Assembly (NCBI GenBank): GCA_026392145.1
Contig: JAPLCS010000366.1
Coordinates: 1-13,884, forward strand
DNA from: Fimbriimonadales bacterium
GTDB lineage: Bacteria; Armatimonadota; Fimbriimonadia; Fimbriimonadales; Fimbriimonadaceae
Direction of reading: 5' to 3'
Length of the DNA stretch: 13,884 nucleotides
The notes beneath the pieces are model-generated. The model saw only the letters and a list, made by a program, of their open reading frames with translations. It had not been told where the DNA came from and searched no databases. Positions 1 through 6,029 of the stretch are shown piece by piece. A program made the translations under genes and the position numbers. Each line of letters opens with the position of its first letter. Position 1 is the first letter of the stretch.

Positions 1-1708
1 ACGGCACAAAAGTTGAGATAATCGTCGCCACTGTGTAGACGCCAATCTGAACCGCCGTGACCCGATTCCCCTTGACAACTGGCAACATCGGTACTCCGGC
101 CGCAGCGTAGTCATCCTTAATCAATATCGCCAACGCCCAAAAGTGCACCGGGGTCCATACAAAGATGATTCCAAAAAGGTAAAGCGCCAACGGGGGAAGG
201 GAGTTAGTAACCGCCGCCCATCCAACCAAAGGCGGAAACGCCCCAGCCGCTCCACCAATCACAATGTTCTGCCAAGTACGCCGCTTCAAAAGCATGGTGT
301 AAATGACCACATAGAACACAAGTCCACTCAAGGCCATAAGGGCGCTTAATGGAGTAGCAAACACCCAAAGCGAAGCAAATGAAATCGTCGCAATAACAAA
401 GGCGAAAAGCAAAGCGTGAATACTCGAGATGCTTTGAGTAACTGTGGGGCGCTTCGCTGTTCGCTTCATCGAGATGTCAATATCGCGATCAATAACCATG
501 TTAATCGCATTTGCAGCACCAGCGGCTAAATAGCCAGCAACGCCGACAACGAGGAATTTAAACATCCCCGGCCATCGCCCTTCAGCGGCAATCATACTGG
601 TCAGCGTCGTGAACAGCAACAAACTAATCACCCGCGGCTTAGTAAGGGCAACATAGGCTTTCACCAAAGACATGCCTTTTAGCGGTTGCTCTTCTTCCTC
701 TTGCTGTGGTGCCGGTCGGTATTCCACATGCTCAATTCCCGCGCCCATTGCTGCCAACGAGAGAACTACAATAGAAACCCAGTTCAAATCAGCCATGACC
801 AAATGCACCATTTGAAGTGCAATCGGTGCCTTCAGCACGATGTTTAACAGCCCTATACAAAGTTGAACAATAAGGAGCGAGGAGACCATCTTCCCCGCAT
901 TACGAACAAACTTATCTGGTCTAAGATGCTGAAGCATTCCCGACATCAGCAATAGAAACAGCCCAATACTTGCTGATCCGACTGGATGCGCCAGTGCTAA
1001 CTTGCTTGCCCAAAACGCCGTCGGTGCAAGTCTCTGGTCCAAGCCCTCAACATCTGGTCGAACCTGGTGGCCAAAAGCTGAGATAGCGCCGCTGACACCA
1101 AGAATGATTGTTCCCAGAAATCCAAATCCAAGTAACCAACCAACAACCCCCTGATTCTTAAAATGAAGTGGCCGTATACCGCTCGACATCAAAGCAGCCC
1201 CCGCAATACTCCCAAGTAACATGAAAGTACTCAGAACATGAACACCCATCCAGATAGCCCGCTGCAGAGTGTCGTTCGAGGTCACTAATCCGTTGACCAC
1301 CAAGTGACGCCCAATAAAACCCTCAAACAAGGTGAAAAGTAAATAACCGGTAGCGAACTTTTTAACAGGATGCCCTTTCTCAAACGCTCGAATTGCCCAC
1401 GCGAGCATCAAAATGGCAAAAGCTCCAACGAGCATGGTCGACAGCCTATGCGAACTCTCAACAAAAGAAGCAAAGGGACCGTTGACAGGATTTTTCTCAC
1501 CCGTACAAAGCGGCCAATTCTCGCCGCAACCATCACCGTTCCCCGTGGCTCGTAAGAAGACGCCAAATCCGACAACGATCAGGTTGTAAACCAAGTTAAA
1601 CCATGCAAACTTGGCGAATCCAGGGTTAGAAGGTAGCTGGGGAGAATCGTCCGACGAAATCAAATTCCGGTAGAAATTGAACGCCCCCTTTCCGCTATCT
1701 ACTGCCAC
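1..1708 (-). CDS. ctaA-ctaB: CtaA-CtaB fusion: heme A synthase joined to heme O synthase (partial, runs off left edge)
   Basis: One uninterrupted frame of 569 visible codons carries two membrane enzymes. Residues about 1-325 are CtaA/COX15 (heme O to heme A): an N-terminal FLRATGNGDGCGENWPLC segment and the conserved helix histidines H87 (ESSHRLT), H157 (GVHVLS), H241 (LAHPVG) and H302 (QMVHLVMADLNW). An acidic, Pro/Gln-rich linker at about 326-345 follows, with four consecutive Glu. From about residue 346 it is CtaB/CyoE (protoheme IX farnesyltransferase), with the prenyl-diphosphate motif N400-x2-N403-x3-D407-x3-D411 and, later, WTPVHFWALAI and the KDDYAAAGVPMLP loop. CtaB makes heme O and CtaA converts it to heme A for aa3-type cytochrome oxidase, so the fusion joins consecutive steps. 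I translated across the junction and saw no stop. The GTG at 1708 is chosen because an in-frame TGA lies 5 codons upstream and the hydrophobic CtaA start follows. The CtaB C-terminus is outside the window. Confidence 0.93.
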   Translation of the reverse strand, partial: MAVDSGKGAFNFYRNLISSDDSPQLPSNPGFAKFAWFNLVYNLIVVGFGVFLRATGNGDGCGENWPLCTGEKNPVNGPFASFVESSHRLSTMLVGAFAILMLAWAIRAFEKGHPVKKFATGYLLFTLFEGFIGRHLVVNGLVTSNDTLQRAIWMGVHVLSTFMLLGSIAGAALMSSGIRPLHFKNQGVVGWLLGFGFLGTIILGVSGAISAFGHQVRPDVEGLDQRLAPTAFWASKLALAHPVGSASIGLFLLLMSGMLQHLRPDKFVRNAGKMVSSLLIVQLCIGLLNIVLKAPIALQMVHLVMADLNWVSIVVLSLAAMGAGIEHVEYRPAPQQEEEEQPLKGMSLVKAYVALTKPRVISLLLFTTLTSMIAAEGRWPGMFKFLVVGVAGYLAAGAANAINMVIDRDIDISMKRTAKRPTVTQSISSIHALLFAFVIATISFASLWVFATPLSALMALSGLVFYVVIYTMLLKRRTWQNIVIGGAAGAFPPLVGWAAVTNSLPPLALYLFGIIFVWTPVHFWALAILIKDDYAAAGVPMLPVVKGNRVTAVQIGVYTVATIISTFVP

Positions 1709-1715
1709 ATATGTA

Positions 1716-1721
1716 ATTAAA
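1716..1721 (-). promoter_or_regulatory. Probable -10 box of the ctaA-ctaB promoter
   Basis: On the minus strand TTTAAT (5 of 6 matches to TATAAT) ends 7 nt before the GTG start at 1708. A weak TTGTGG (1743-1738) lies 16 nt upstream as a possible -35. The transcript would start at or next to the GTG, so it would be leaderless. The only Shine-Dalgarno-like bases (TGAGG) lie about 13 nt from the start, which is too far to be convincing. Confidence 0.45.
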
Positions 1722-1822
1722 CCTCAATCGGGCTCACCCACAAGGCTCATACAAGAGGAATCAATGTACTGAAAATGAAGGACAAAGGAGCAATTTGCCA
1801 AGAAATTCAGGACTTACAGTAA

Positions 1823-2152
1823 TCAAAAACGCTCAAACTCAGAAACCGGTAACAAGAAAAGCACCGCACCACCAACAGGTACTTTGACTGCAGCAGGCAC
1901 AAACGCCGCCGTGGGGTTGGTTTCATAAGGAGCGATATTAACCAGTTGCTCACGGCTCTGGCAGTTATCTGAAATAACCTGCCTCAAAATAGGAACTTCC
2001 TCATCCTGAGTCCCAATCAAAAAGGTCGTATTCCCCTCACGCAAAAAACCACCGGTCGAACCTATGATTGTAAATTTGAACCCAGCTTTGACCAACTCAT
2101 CAATAATCCGGTTCTTATCTCGGTTGTGAATAATGCAAACGGCGAGTTTCAT
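1823..2152 (-). CDS. darA: PII-like cyclic-di-AMP receptor, DarA/PstA family
   Basis: A 109-residue protein matching the COG3870/DUF970 family, whose characterised members are trimeric PII-like proteins that bind cyclic di-AMP in the cytoplasm. Visible signatures are the N-terminal strand MKLAVCIIH, T28, the glycine loop GSTGGFLREGNTTFLIG (31-47), SREQL (66-70) and the C-terminal VPVGGAVLFLLPV strand (91-103). T28, the G35-F36-L37 turn, N41 and G47 fall where ligand contacts are described in the family; K26 replaces a usual Arg, and R108 stands where Gln is common. The frame is open to 2335, but the first 61 codons lie antisense to the NamZ gene and family homology starts at the ATG at 2152, which also follows a consensus -10 box. 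It lies 114 nt upstream of ctaA-ctaB in the same direction. Its partner protein is unknown in any bacterium I can recall. Confidence 0.9.
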   Translation of the reverse strand: MKLAVCIIHNRDKNRIIDELVKAGFKFTIIGSTGGFLREGNTTFLIGTQDEEVPILRQVISDNCQSREQLVNIAPYETNPTAAFVPAAVKVPVGGAVLFLLPVSEFERF

Positions 2153-2161
2153 GTGCGGGTC

Positions 2162-2167
2162 ATTATA
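2162..2167 (-). promoter_or_regulatory. Consensus -10 box for darA (near-leaderless start)
   Basis: The minus strand reads a perfect TATAAT, followed by GACCCGCAC and then the ATG at 2152. The 9-nt gap leaves room for only 0-3 leader nucleotides. No Shine-Dalgarno sequence and no clear -35 at the usual spacing are present. The divergent NamZ gene starts 53 nt away at 2220. Confidence 0.6.
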
Positions 2168-2219
2168 ACGGGAATCCAGCACCAAAAAACAACAAAATTG
2201 CACTGGTACCCTAAGATAG

Positions 2220-3455
2220 ATGCCACTTCGAATAGGTCTTGACAAGCTAGCTTCATCACAATGCGAAGCACTAAAGGGCAAATCCATCGGGGTGGTATGC
2301 AACCAAGCAAGTGTTGATTCAGCCTTTCGACACATTCTAGAAATTCTTCAACCAGGCCATGTAAGCGGGAAATTTCGAATAAACGCAGTATTCGGACCAC
2401 AACACGGTCTGTTCGGAACCACTCAAGACAACATGATCGAATGGGAAGGTGAAGGCGCAGATAACCTTTCCTTTCCAGTTTATTCGCTGTACGGAGAGCA
2501 CCGAGAACCCACCGACAGCATGCTCCAGAACATTGATCTGCTCTTAATTGATCTTCCAGATGTCGGAGCCAGATACTACACTTTCATTTGGACCATGAGT
2601 TTGGTCATGAGAGCAGCCGAACGACTTGGCATCCCCATTCTTGTACTAGACCGACCTAACCCAATCACGTCTAAGTGTGAAGGACCAATTCTCGAACCAG
2701 AATATGCCAGCTTTGTGGGCTTGCATCCCATTCCCACAAGGCACGGACTGACCATCGGCGAGATGGCAAGGCACTTTCAAGCCAATTTCTATCCCATTTC
2801 AAAATTAGAAGTGGTCAACATGGAGAACTGGGACCCATCACTCTATGCAGATGAGACCGAGTACGCGTGGGTAATGCCATCACCCAACATGCCCACCGTC
2901 AACACCGCCGTGGTCTACCCGGGTGCTTGCCTACTCGAAGGCACCAATCTAAGCGAAGGCAGAGGCACCACCAGACCGTTCGAAATGATCGGAGCACCTT
3001 GGATTGACGCCAACTTGCTGGCCAAGGAATTAAACCAATCAAACCTCGACGGTGTCTATTTCCGACCAACTCAGTTCCAACCTACTTTCAACAAGTACGA
3101 GGGACAAATCTGCAATGGAATCTTTACCCATGTAATTGACCGTCAGCAATTCGACTCCATCTTGGTTTACATGACCATCATCCAAAAAGTGATTAACCAA
3201 ACCGGACTGAACGACGCAAGCCATGTGAAGCTAGACCGATTCAAAGCCACCTCCGGAGAAACCGAACTCGCTGGATTCGCCTGGAAACAACCCCCGTATG
3301 AATACGAGTTTAATAAACTTCCAATCGACATTCTTCTCGGAAACGGAAGCCTTCGTCAAGTACTAGAACGGCAAAAACCTTTAACTGAATTAAGGGAAAT
3401 GTGGCAAGAGTCGGCCAAAGGGTTTCATTCTGGTCAAAAAAAACGTAAAATATAG
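2220..3455 (+). CDS. namZ: NamZ/DUF1343-family exo-beta-N-acetylmuramidase-like protein, without a signal peptide
   Basis: 411 residues that fit DUF1343 (glycoside hydrolase family GH171; B. subtilis YbbC/NamZ) along the whole length. Visible family blocks are VVCNQASVD (25-33), FGPQHGLFG (58-66), SLYGEHREPT (89-98), DLPDVGARYYTF (111-122), LDRPNP (143-148), SFVGLHPIPTRHGLTIGE (164-181), YPGACLLEGTNLSEGRGT (233-250), PFEMIGAPW (253-261) and KYEGQICNGIFTHVIDR (292-308). Characterised members release N-acetylmuramic acid from the non-reducing end of peptidoglycan fragments and are usually exported. Here the ATG is directly preceded by an in-frame TAG and residue 5 already belongs to the conserved core, so there is no room for a signal peptide. 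This points to cytoplasmic processing of imported muropeptides or to a changed substrate. No MurQ, NagZ or AmiE gene is nearby. The C-terminus ends in basic residues (KKRK). Divergent from darA. Family certain, exact substrate inferred. Confidence 0.88.
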   Translation: MPLRIGLDKLASSQCEALKGKSIGVVCNQASVDSAFRHILEILQPGHVSGKFRINAVFGPQHGLFGTTQDNMIEWEGEGADNLSFPVYSLYGEHREPTDSMLQNIDLLLIDLPDVGARYYTFIWTMSLVMRAAERLGIPILVLDRPNPITSKCEGPILEPEYASFVGLHPIPTRHGLTIGEMARHFQANFYPISKLEVVNMENWDPSLYADETEYAWVMPSPNMPTVNTAVVYPGACLLEGTNLSEGRGTTRPFEMIGAPWIDANLLAKELNQSNLDGVYFRPTQFQPTFNKYEGQICNGIFTHVIDRQQFDSILVYMTIIQKVINQTGLNDASHVKLDRFKATSGETELAGFAWKQPPYEYEFNKLPIDILLGNGSLRQVLERQKPLTELREMWQESAKGFHSGQKKRKI

Positions 3456-3492
3456 GTCAGTTAGACGGAAATGGGTCCACGTTAACATAAAT

Positions 3493-3506
3493 TTAACAAA
3501 TTTGTT
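3493..3506. promoter_or_regulatory. AT-rich palindrome upstream of the pilin-like gene
   Basis: The 144-nt gap between NamZ and the pilin gene holds a perfect 12-bp palindrome, AACAAATTTGTT (3495-3506), next to a second short inverted repeat, GTTAA (3481-3485) with TTAAC (3493-3497). TTAACA at 3493-3498 resembles a -35 box (5 of 6), but I see no convincing -10 at 16-18 nt. The site could be a repressor operator or an AT-rich promoter element. No protein can be assigned to it. Confidence 0.3.
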
Positions 3507-3544
3507 CCACCATTTTTCGTAGTAAGGAGTTGTCTAACGGCAAG

Positions 3545-3575
3545 TTGCGCGGCTGAGAAGGATTTCTGTGCGCAA
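3545..3575 (+). promoter_or_regulatory. Possible hairpin in the 5' leader of the pilin-like gene
   Basis: TTGCGC (3545-3550) pairs with GCGCAA (3570-3575). Inside, AGAA (3556-3559) can pair with TTCT (3564-3567), presenting GGAT in a 4-nt loop. The structure lies 25 nt before the ATG at 3600. A GGA in a hairpin loop plus another GGA at the ribosome binding site would fit a CsrA-type target, but the stems are short and no known riboswitch was recognised. Confidence 0.25.
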
Positions 3576-3597
3576 GAAACCTTGTAGGAATCATTAA
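3568..3597 (+). other. Candidate 9-codon leader ORF ahead of the pilin-like gene
   Basis: GTG at 3568 opens a short frame, MRKKPCRNH then TAA at 3595-3597, ending two nucleotides before the ATG at 3600. An AAGGA at 3558-3562 sits 5 nt upstream of this GTG, a good Shine-Dalgarno spacing. A ribosome finishing this peptide would be placed on the pilin start. The peptide is very basic. So short an ORF can occur by chance. Confidence 0.25.
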
Positions 3598-3599
3598 CT

Positions 3600-4580
3600 A
3601 TGAAAAAGGCATTTACACTCATTGAACTCTTGGTCGTGATTGCGATTATCGCGATTCTGGCTGCTATCCTCTTCCCAGTGTTTGCTCAAGCAAAGGCTGC
3701 AGCAAAGAAGACCGCCTCTCTCAGCAACCAAAAGCAAATCTCACTCGGAATCACCATGTACGGCGCTGACGCTGACGACATGTACCCACGAAACGATGAC
3801 TGCGTTGCAGGTTCATCATTGAACCCTGCTCTCAACAGCATGCCATTCAACCTGACTGGCGTAGGTTGCTCTCAAGCACCGTTCTACTACCGAACCAACC
3901 ACTTCTCATGGCAAAAGTGGATTATGCCGTACGTCAAGAACATTCAACTGTTCAAGAACCCAACCCGAGATATGAACGCAAACACTCCTAGCTGCGCAGC
4001 TGGAAGTTACAATGCATGCGGTCAAATCACCGGTCACTACATGTTCAACACCACTCTCAGTGGACAGCTGAACACTTGGGGCGACATCAACCGAAACGGT
4101 GCATTCCGAAATAGCTGGCTTGGTGGAAGCATGACTGCTCTTCCAAATCCTTCTGCTACCGCAGCACTTATCGACGATGGTAACTACCAAATCGGTGTAA
4201 TCCCCATCGGATACGGCGTGAACTCAGGTTCAACCAACTCGGTAACTATCTTCCCGCCAGCTGCTCGAGAGTACTGGGCTTATGAAATGCTTCCGCAAAC
4301 AGCTGCTTATCCAGGCAACTTGACAACGGGTGTTGACGAAGCTCGAACCGCCTTCGGTGGAGTGATGATGGGCTTTGCTGATGGTTCAGCTAAGTTCTAC
4401 CAAGTCAACAAGTTCTTGGCGAACTGTCCAACTGCGGCTCAGTACAATGTTGCGGCAACTCCAGCTTTCGGCTACAACCGAAACCCAGGAACTCTCCGAG
4501 GATTCACTGGTGGAACCGTTGGCATGAGCACCGATCCAAACTTGACCATTCAATTCCCTATGTGGGGACTTGGTCAGTAA
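3600..4580 (+). CDS. Type IV pilin-like (pseudopilin) secreted protein with DUF1559-like C-terminal domain
   Basis: 326 residues. The N-terminus is a class III (prepilin) signal: short basic MKKA, cleavage expected between A4 and F5, then FTLIELLVVIAIIAILAAI as the assembly and membrane helix, leading into FPVFAQAKAAAKKT (25-38). The -1 residue is Ala where Gly is usual; prepilin peptidases are known to accept Ala. The rest is a Gly/Asn/Thr-rich globular domain with a late GFADGSAKF motif (258-266), the equivalent of the H-X9-DG element of these proteins. Such proteins occur as large paralogous families in Planctomycetes and Armatimonadota, and individual roles are mostly unknown; surface or pseudopilus assembly is inferred. 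Several cysteines could form disulfides after export. TAGGA 9 nt before the ATG is a plausible ribosome binding site. The gene is monocistronic, ended by the 4607-4643 hairpin. Confidence 0.85.
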   Translation: MKKAFTLIELLVVIAIIAILAAILFPVFAQAKAAAKKTASLSNQKQISLGITMYGADADDMYPRNDDCVAGSSLNPALNSMPFNLTGVGCSQAPFYYRTNHFSWQKWIMPYVKNIQLFKNPTRDMNANTPSCAAGSYNACGQITGHYMFNTTLSGQLNTWGDINRNGAFRNSWLGGSMTALPNPSATAALIDDGNYQIGVIPIGYGVNSGSTNSVTIFPPAAREYWAYEMLPQTAAYPGNLTTGVDEARTAFGGVMMGFADGSAKFYQVNKFLANCPTAAQYNVAATPAFGYNRNPGTLRGFTGGTVGMSTDPNLTIQFPMWGLGQ

Positions 4581-4606
4581 GACGGCATAGATCTACTGAG
4601 ACTACA

Positions 4607-4643
4607 AGAAACGGAGACCAGCATTCTGCTGGTCTCCGTTTCT
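4607..4643. terminator. Bidirectional terminator between convergent genes
   Basis: A perfect 17-bp inverted repeat, AGAAACGGAGACCAGCA (4607-4623) and its complement (4627-4643), around a 3-nt TTC loop. It starts 26 nt after the pilin stop and ends 30 nt from the stop of the convergent gene at 4674. The plus side continues with the T-rich TTTCTGTTTACTT; the minus side has a weak T tract. Its position suits termination from both sides. Confidence 0.85.
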
Positions 4644-4673
4644 GTTTACTTGTTGCTAAATTGGCCCAATGCG

Positions 4674-5120
4674 CTATTTTTGTACAGTCCCGCCGCCATT
4701 CCCTGGTGCTGCACCAGGCTGACCAGGCTCTCGAATCAGTCTTGGTCTTGGAACTCGGAACGTTTTATCAACTTTCATCGTTTCAGGATTGAGTTTGTAA
4801 ACGGTATCGCCCGCACCAACAAACAAGCTTCCTCCAACCTCAACCATGCTTGAGATCATCGGACCACCCTCAATCATCGGCCCCCACGGGTGAGGTCCTC
4901 CCTGCTGAGACCCACCCTGAAAACCGCCTTGAAAGCCACCCTGGAAATTTCCACCCTGTAAGTTTCCACCCTGCTGCACAGGAGGTCGCCCCTGGGGACC
5001 AACACCCTGAATAGGACCGGCACCCTGCGCCGAGATCTTACCCAAATTGAGGGTTAATGGCAACGAGCCTACAATGACTCCCACAATAATCCAACACGCT
5101 GAATGCGTAAATCTTTTCAC
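4674..5120 (-). CDS. Small secreted Gly/Gln/Pro-rich hypothetical protein
   Basis: 148 residues, family not recognised. An N-terminal signal peptide is visible: basic MKRFTHSACW, hydrophobic IIVGVIVGSLPLTL, likely cleavage near ISAQG (about 29-33). Residues about 34-76 are low-complexity, with imperfect QGG, QGGNF and QGGFQGG repeats. A short compact segment follows (about 88-122: SMVEVGGSLFVGAGDTVYKL, then NPETMKVDKTFRVPRP), which resembles one blade of a beta-propeller; a single blade cannot fold as a propeller alone. The tail is Pro/Gly-rich. The start is GTG at 5120 because a perfect -10 box lies 6 nt upstream; the overlapping ATG at 5122 meets a stop at once. Divergent from the 5154 hydrolase across only 33 nt. 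Possibly an envelope-associated protein; function unknown. Confidence 0.7.
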   Translation of the reverse strand: MKRFTHSACWIIVGVIVGSLPLTLNLGKISAQGAGPIQGVGPQGRPPVQQGGNLQGGNFQGGFQGGFQGGSQQGGPHPWGPMIEGGPMISSMVEVGGSLFVGAGDTVYKLNPETMKVDKTFRVPRPRLIREPGQPGAAPGNGGGTVQK

Positions 5121-5126
5121 ATCTGC

Positions 5127-5132
5127 ATTATA
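5127..5132 (-). promoter_or_regulatory. Consensus -10 box of the 5120 gene (leaderless)
   Basis: Perfect TATAAT on the minus strand, then GCAGAT and the GTG start at 5120. TTGTTT (5154-5149) lies 16 nt upstream as a weak -35 and overlaps the start codon of the divergent hydrolase. No Shine-Dalgarno sequence is possible in this space. Confidence 0.65.
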
Positions 5133-5140
5133 AGCTCATG

Positions 5141-5146
5141 TAGAAT
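5141..5146 (+). promoter_or_regulatory. -10 box of the 5154 hydrolase gene (leaderless)
   Basis: TAGAAT (5 of 6 matches) lies 7 nt before the ATG at 5154, with CGAAACA between. It faces away from the TATAAT of the 5120 gene, 8 nt distant. No good -35 is seen; TTCACA at 5116-5121 would need a 19-nt spacer. Confidence 0.55.
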
Positions 5147-5153
5147 CGAAACA

Positions 5154-6029
5154 ATGAAACCAAAACTTCTGGCAGTTGTACTCCCATTTTTAATCGCGGC
5201 GAACGCCATCGCTCAGACCGCTAAGCATCTAGAAGACCAAATTTACATGAAAGATGGCGGAACCGCCTTCACCTGCGATGTTTCACTTCCAACCAAGTCC
5301 AATGGAATCGCCATCCTTCATATGGTAAGCGGAGGATGGGCATCAGATCACAAAAACATCAATCCTGCACTCGCCGCTGCCGCCAACGCTCGAGGCTTCA
5401 CTTTAGTTCAAGTAGTGCACGGTACACAACCAAAATTCAAAGTCCCTGAAATCCTCAAGCAGATCAGCCGCGCGGTACGATTCGTTCGCTACAACGCAAA
5501 AGCCTACGGAATCAACCCAAACAAGATTGCCATCACAGGCGGAAGTTCAGGCGGTCACCTATCCCTCATGACCGCGGCTGCAGGTGCCGAAGGCATTCCT
5601 AACTCAACCGATCCAATCGACCAAACTTCAGCGGTAATCAACTCGGTAGGAGTGTTCTTTCCACCCACAGATTTTATGAACTTTGGGAAAGAAGGCGTAT
5701 TCTCCTTCGATAACCCTCTCCTCAAATCCGCATTTGGAAAAGCATTTATTGACGACGAAAAAAGCGCAAAACGAGATGAAATGATCAAGATGGGTCAAAC
5801 CCTCTCACCCATTAACTTCATCACCGACAAAATGCCACCAACAATGCTGGTTCATGGCGACAAAGATATGCTCGTTCCACTACAACAGTCGCAAATCGCA
5901 ATCGCGAAACTTGAATCACTCAAAATTAAATGTAAATTGGAAGTGGTTCCTGGCGGAGGACACGGCTGGGCAAATATGATTCCACAGTTGAACCAATTAA
6001 TGGACTGGTTCGAAGAAACCCTTAAATAA
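5154..6029 (+). CDS. Secreted alpha/beta-hydrolase (Aes-like esterase/lipase family)
   Basis: 291 residues from the ATG at 5154. A signal peptide is clear: MKPKLLAVVLPFLIAANAIA, with cleavage after about A20 before QTAKH. The mature part has an alpha/beta-hydrolase fold: oxyanion region MVSGGWASDH (57-66), nucleophile elbow G130-S-S132-G-G134 in ITGGSSGGHLSLM, acid D238 in MLVHGDKDMLVP, and base H270 in PGGGHGW. The elbow followed by GHLSLM and the HGDKD block are typical of the COG0657 group (carboxylesterases and acetyl xylan esterases); the substrate cannot be told from sequence. The upstream in-frame start at 5103 would add 17 residues ahead of the signal peptide and is rejected, because the -10 box at 5141 lies between the two starts. 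Monocistronic, followed by a strong terminator. Confidence 0.85.
   Translation: MKPKLLAVVLPFLIAANAIAQTAKHLEDQIYMKDGGTAFTCDVSLPTKSNGIAILHMVSGGWASDHKNINPALAAAANARGFTLVQVVHGTQPKFKVPEILKQISRAVRFVRYNAKAYGINPNKIAITGGSSGGHLSLMTAAAGAEGIPNSTDPIDQTSAVINSVGVFFPPTDFMNFGKEGVFSFDNPLLKSAFGKAFIDDEKSAKRDEMIKMGQTLSPINFITDKMPPTMLVHGDKDMLVPLQQSQIAIAKLESLKIKCKLEVVPGGGHGWANMIPQLNQLMDWFEETLK

Noticed and set aside
143..349. 68-codon plus-strand frame, very basic
   Set aside because: It is antisense to conserved CtaB sequence and has no supporting signals.
2153..2335. N-terminal 61-codon extension of the darA frame
   Set aside because: It runs antisense to namZ, is Cys-rich, and lies upstream of the family N-terminus and of the -10 box at 2167-2162.
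4890..5000. Short repeated units that could suggest a CRISPR or tandem-repeat array
   Set aside because: They encode the QGG-type amino-acid repeats of the 5120 gene; units are degenerate and have no spacer structure.
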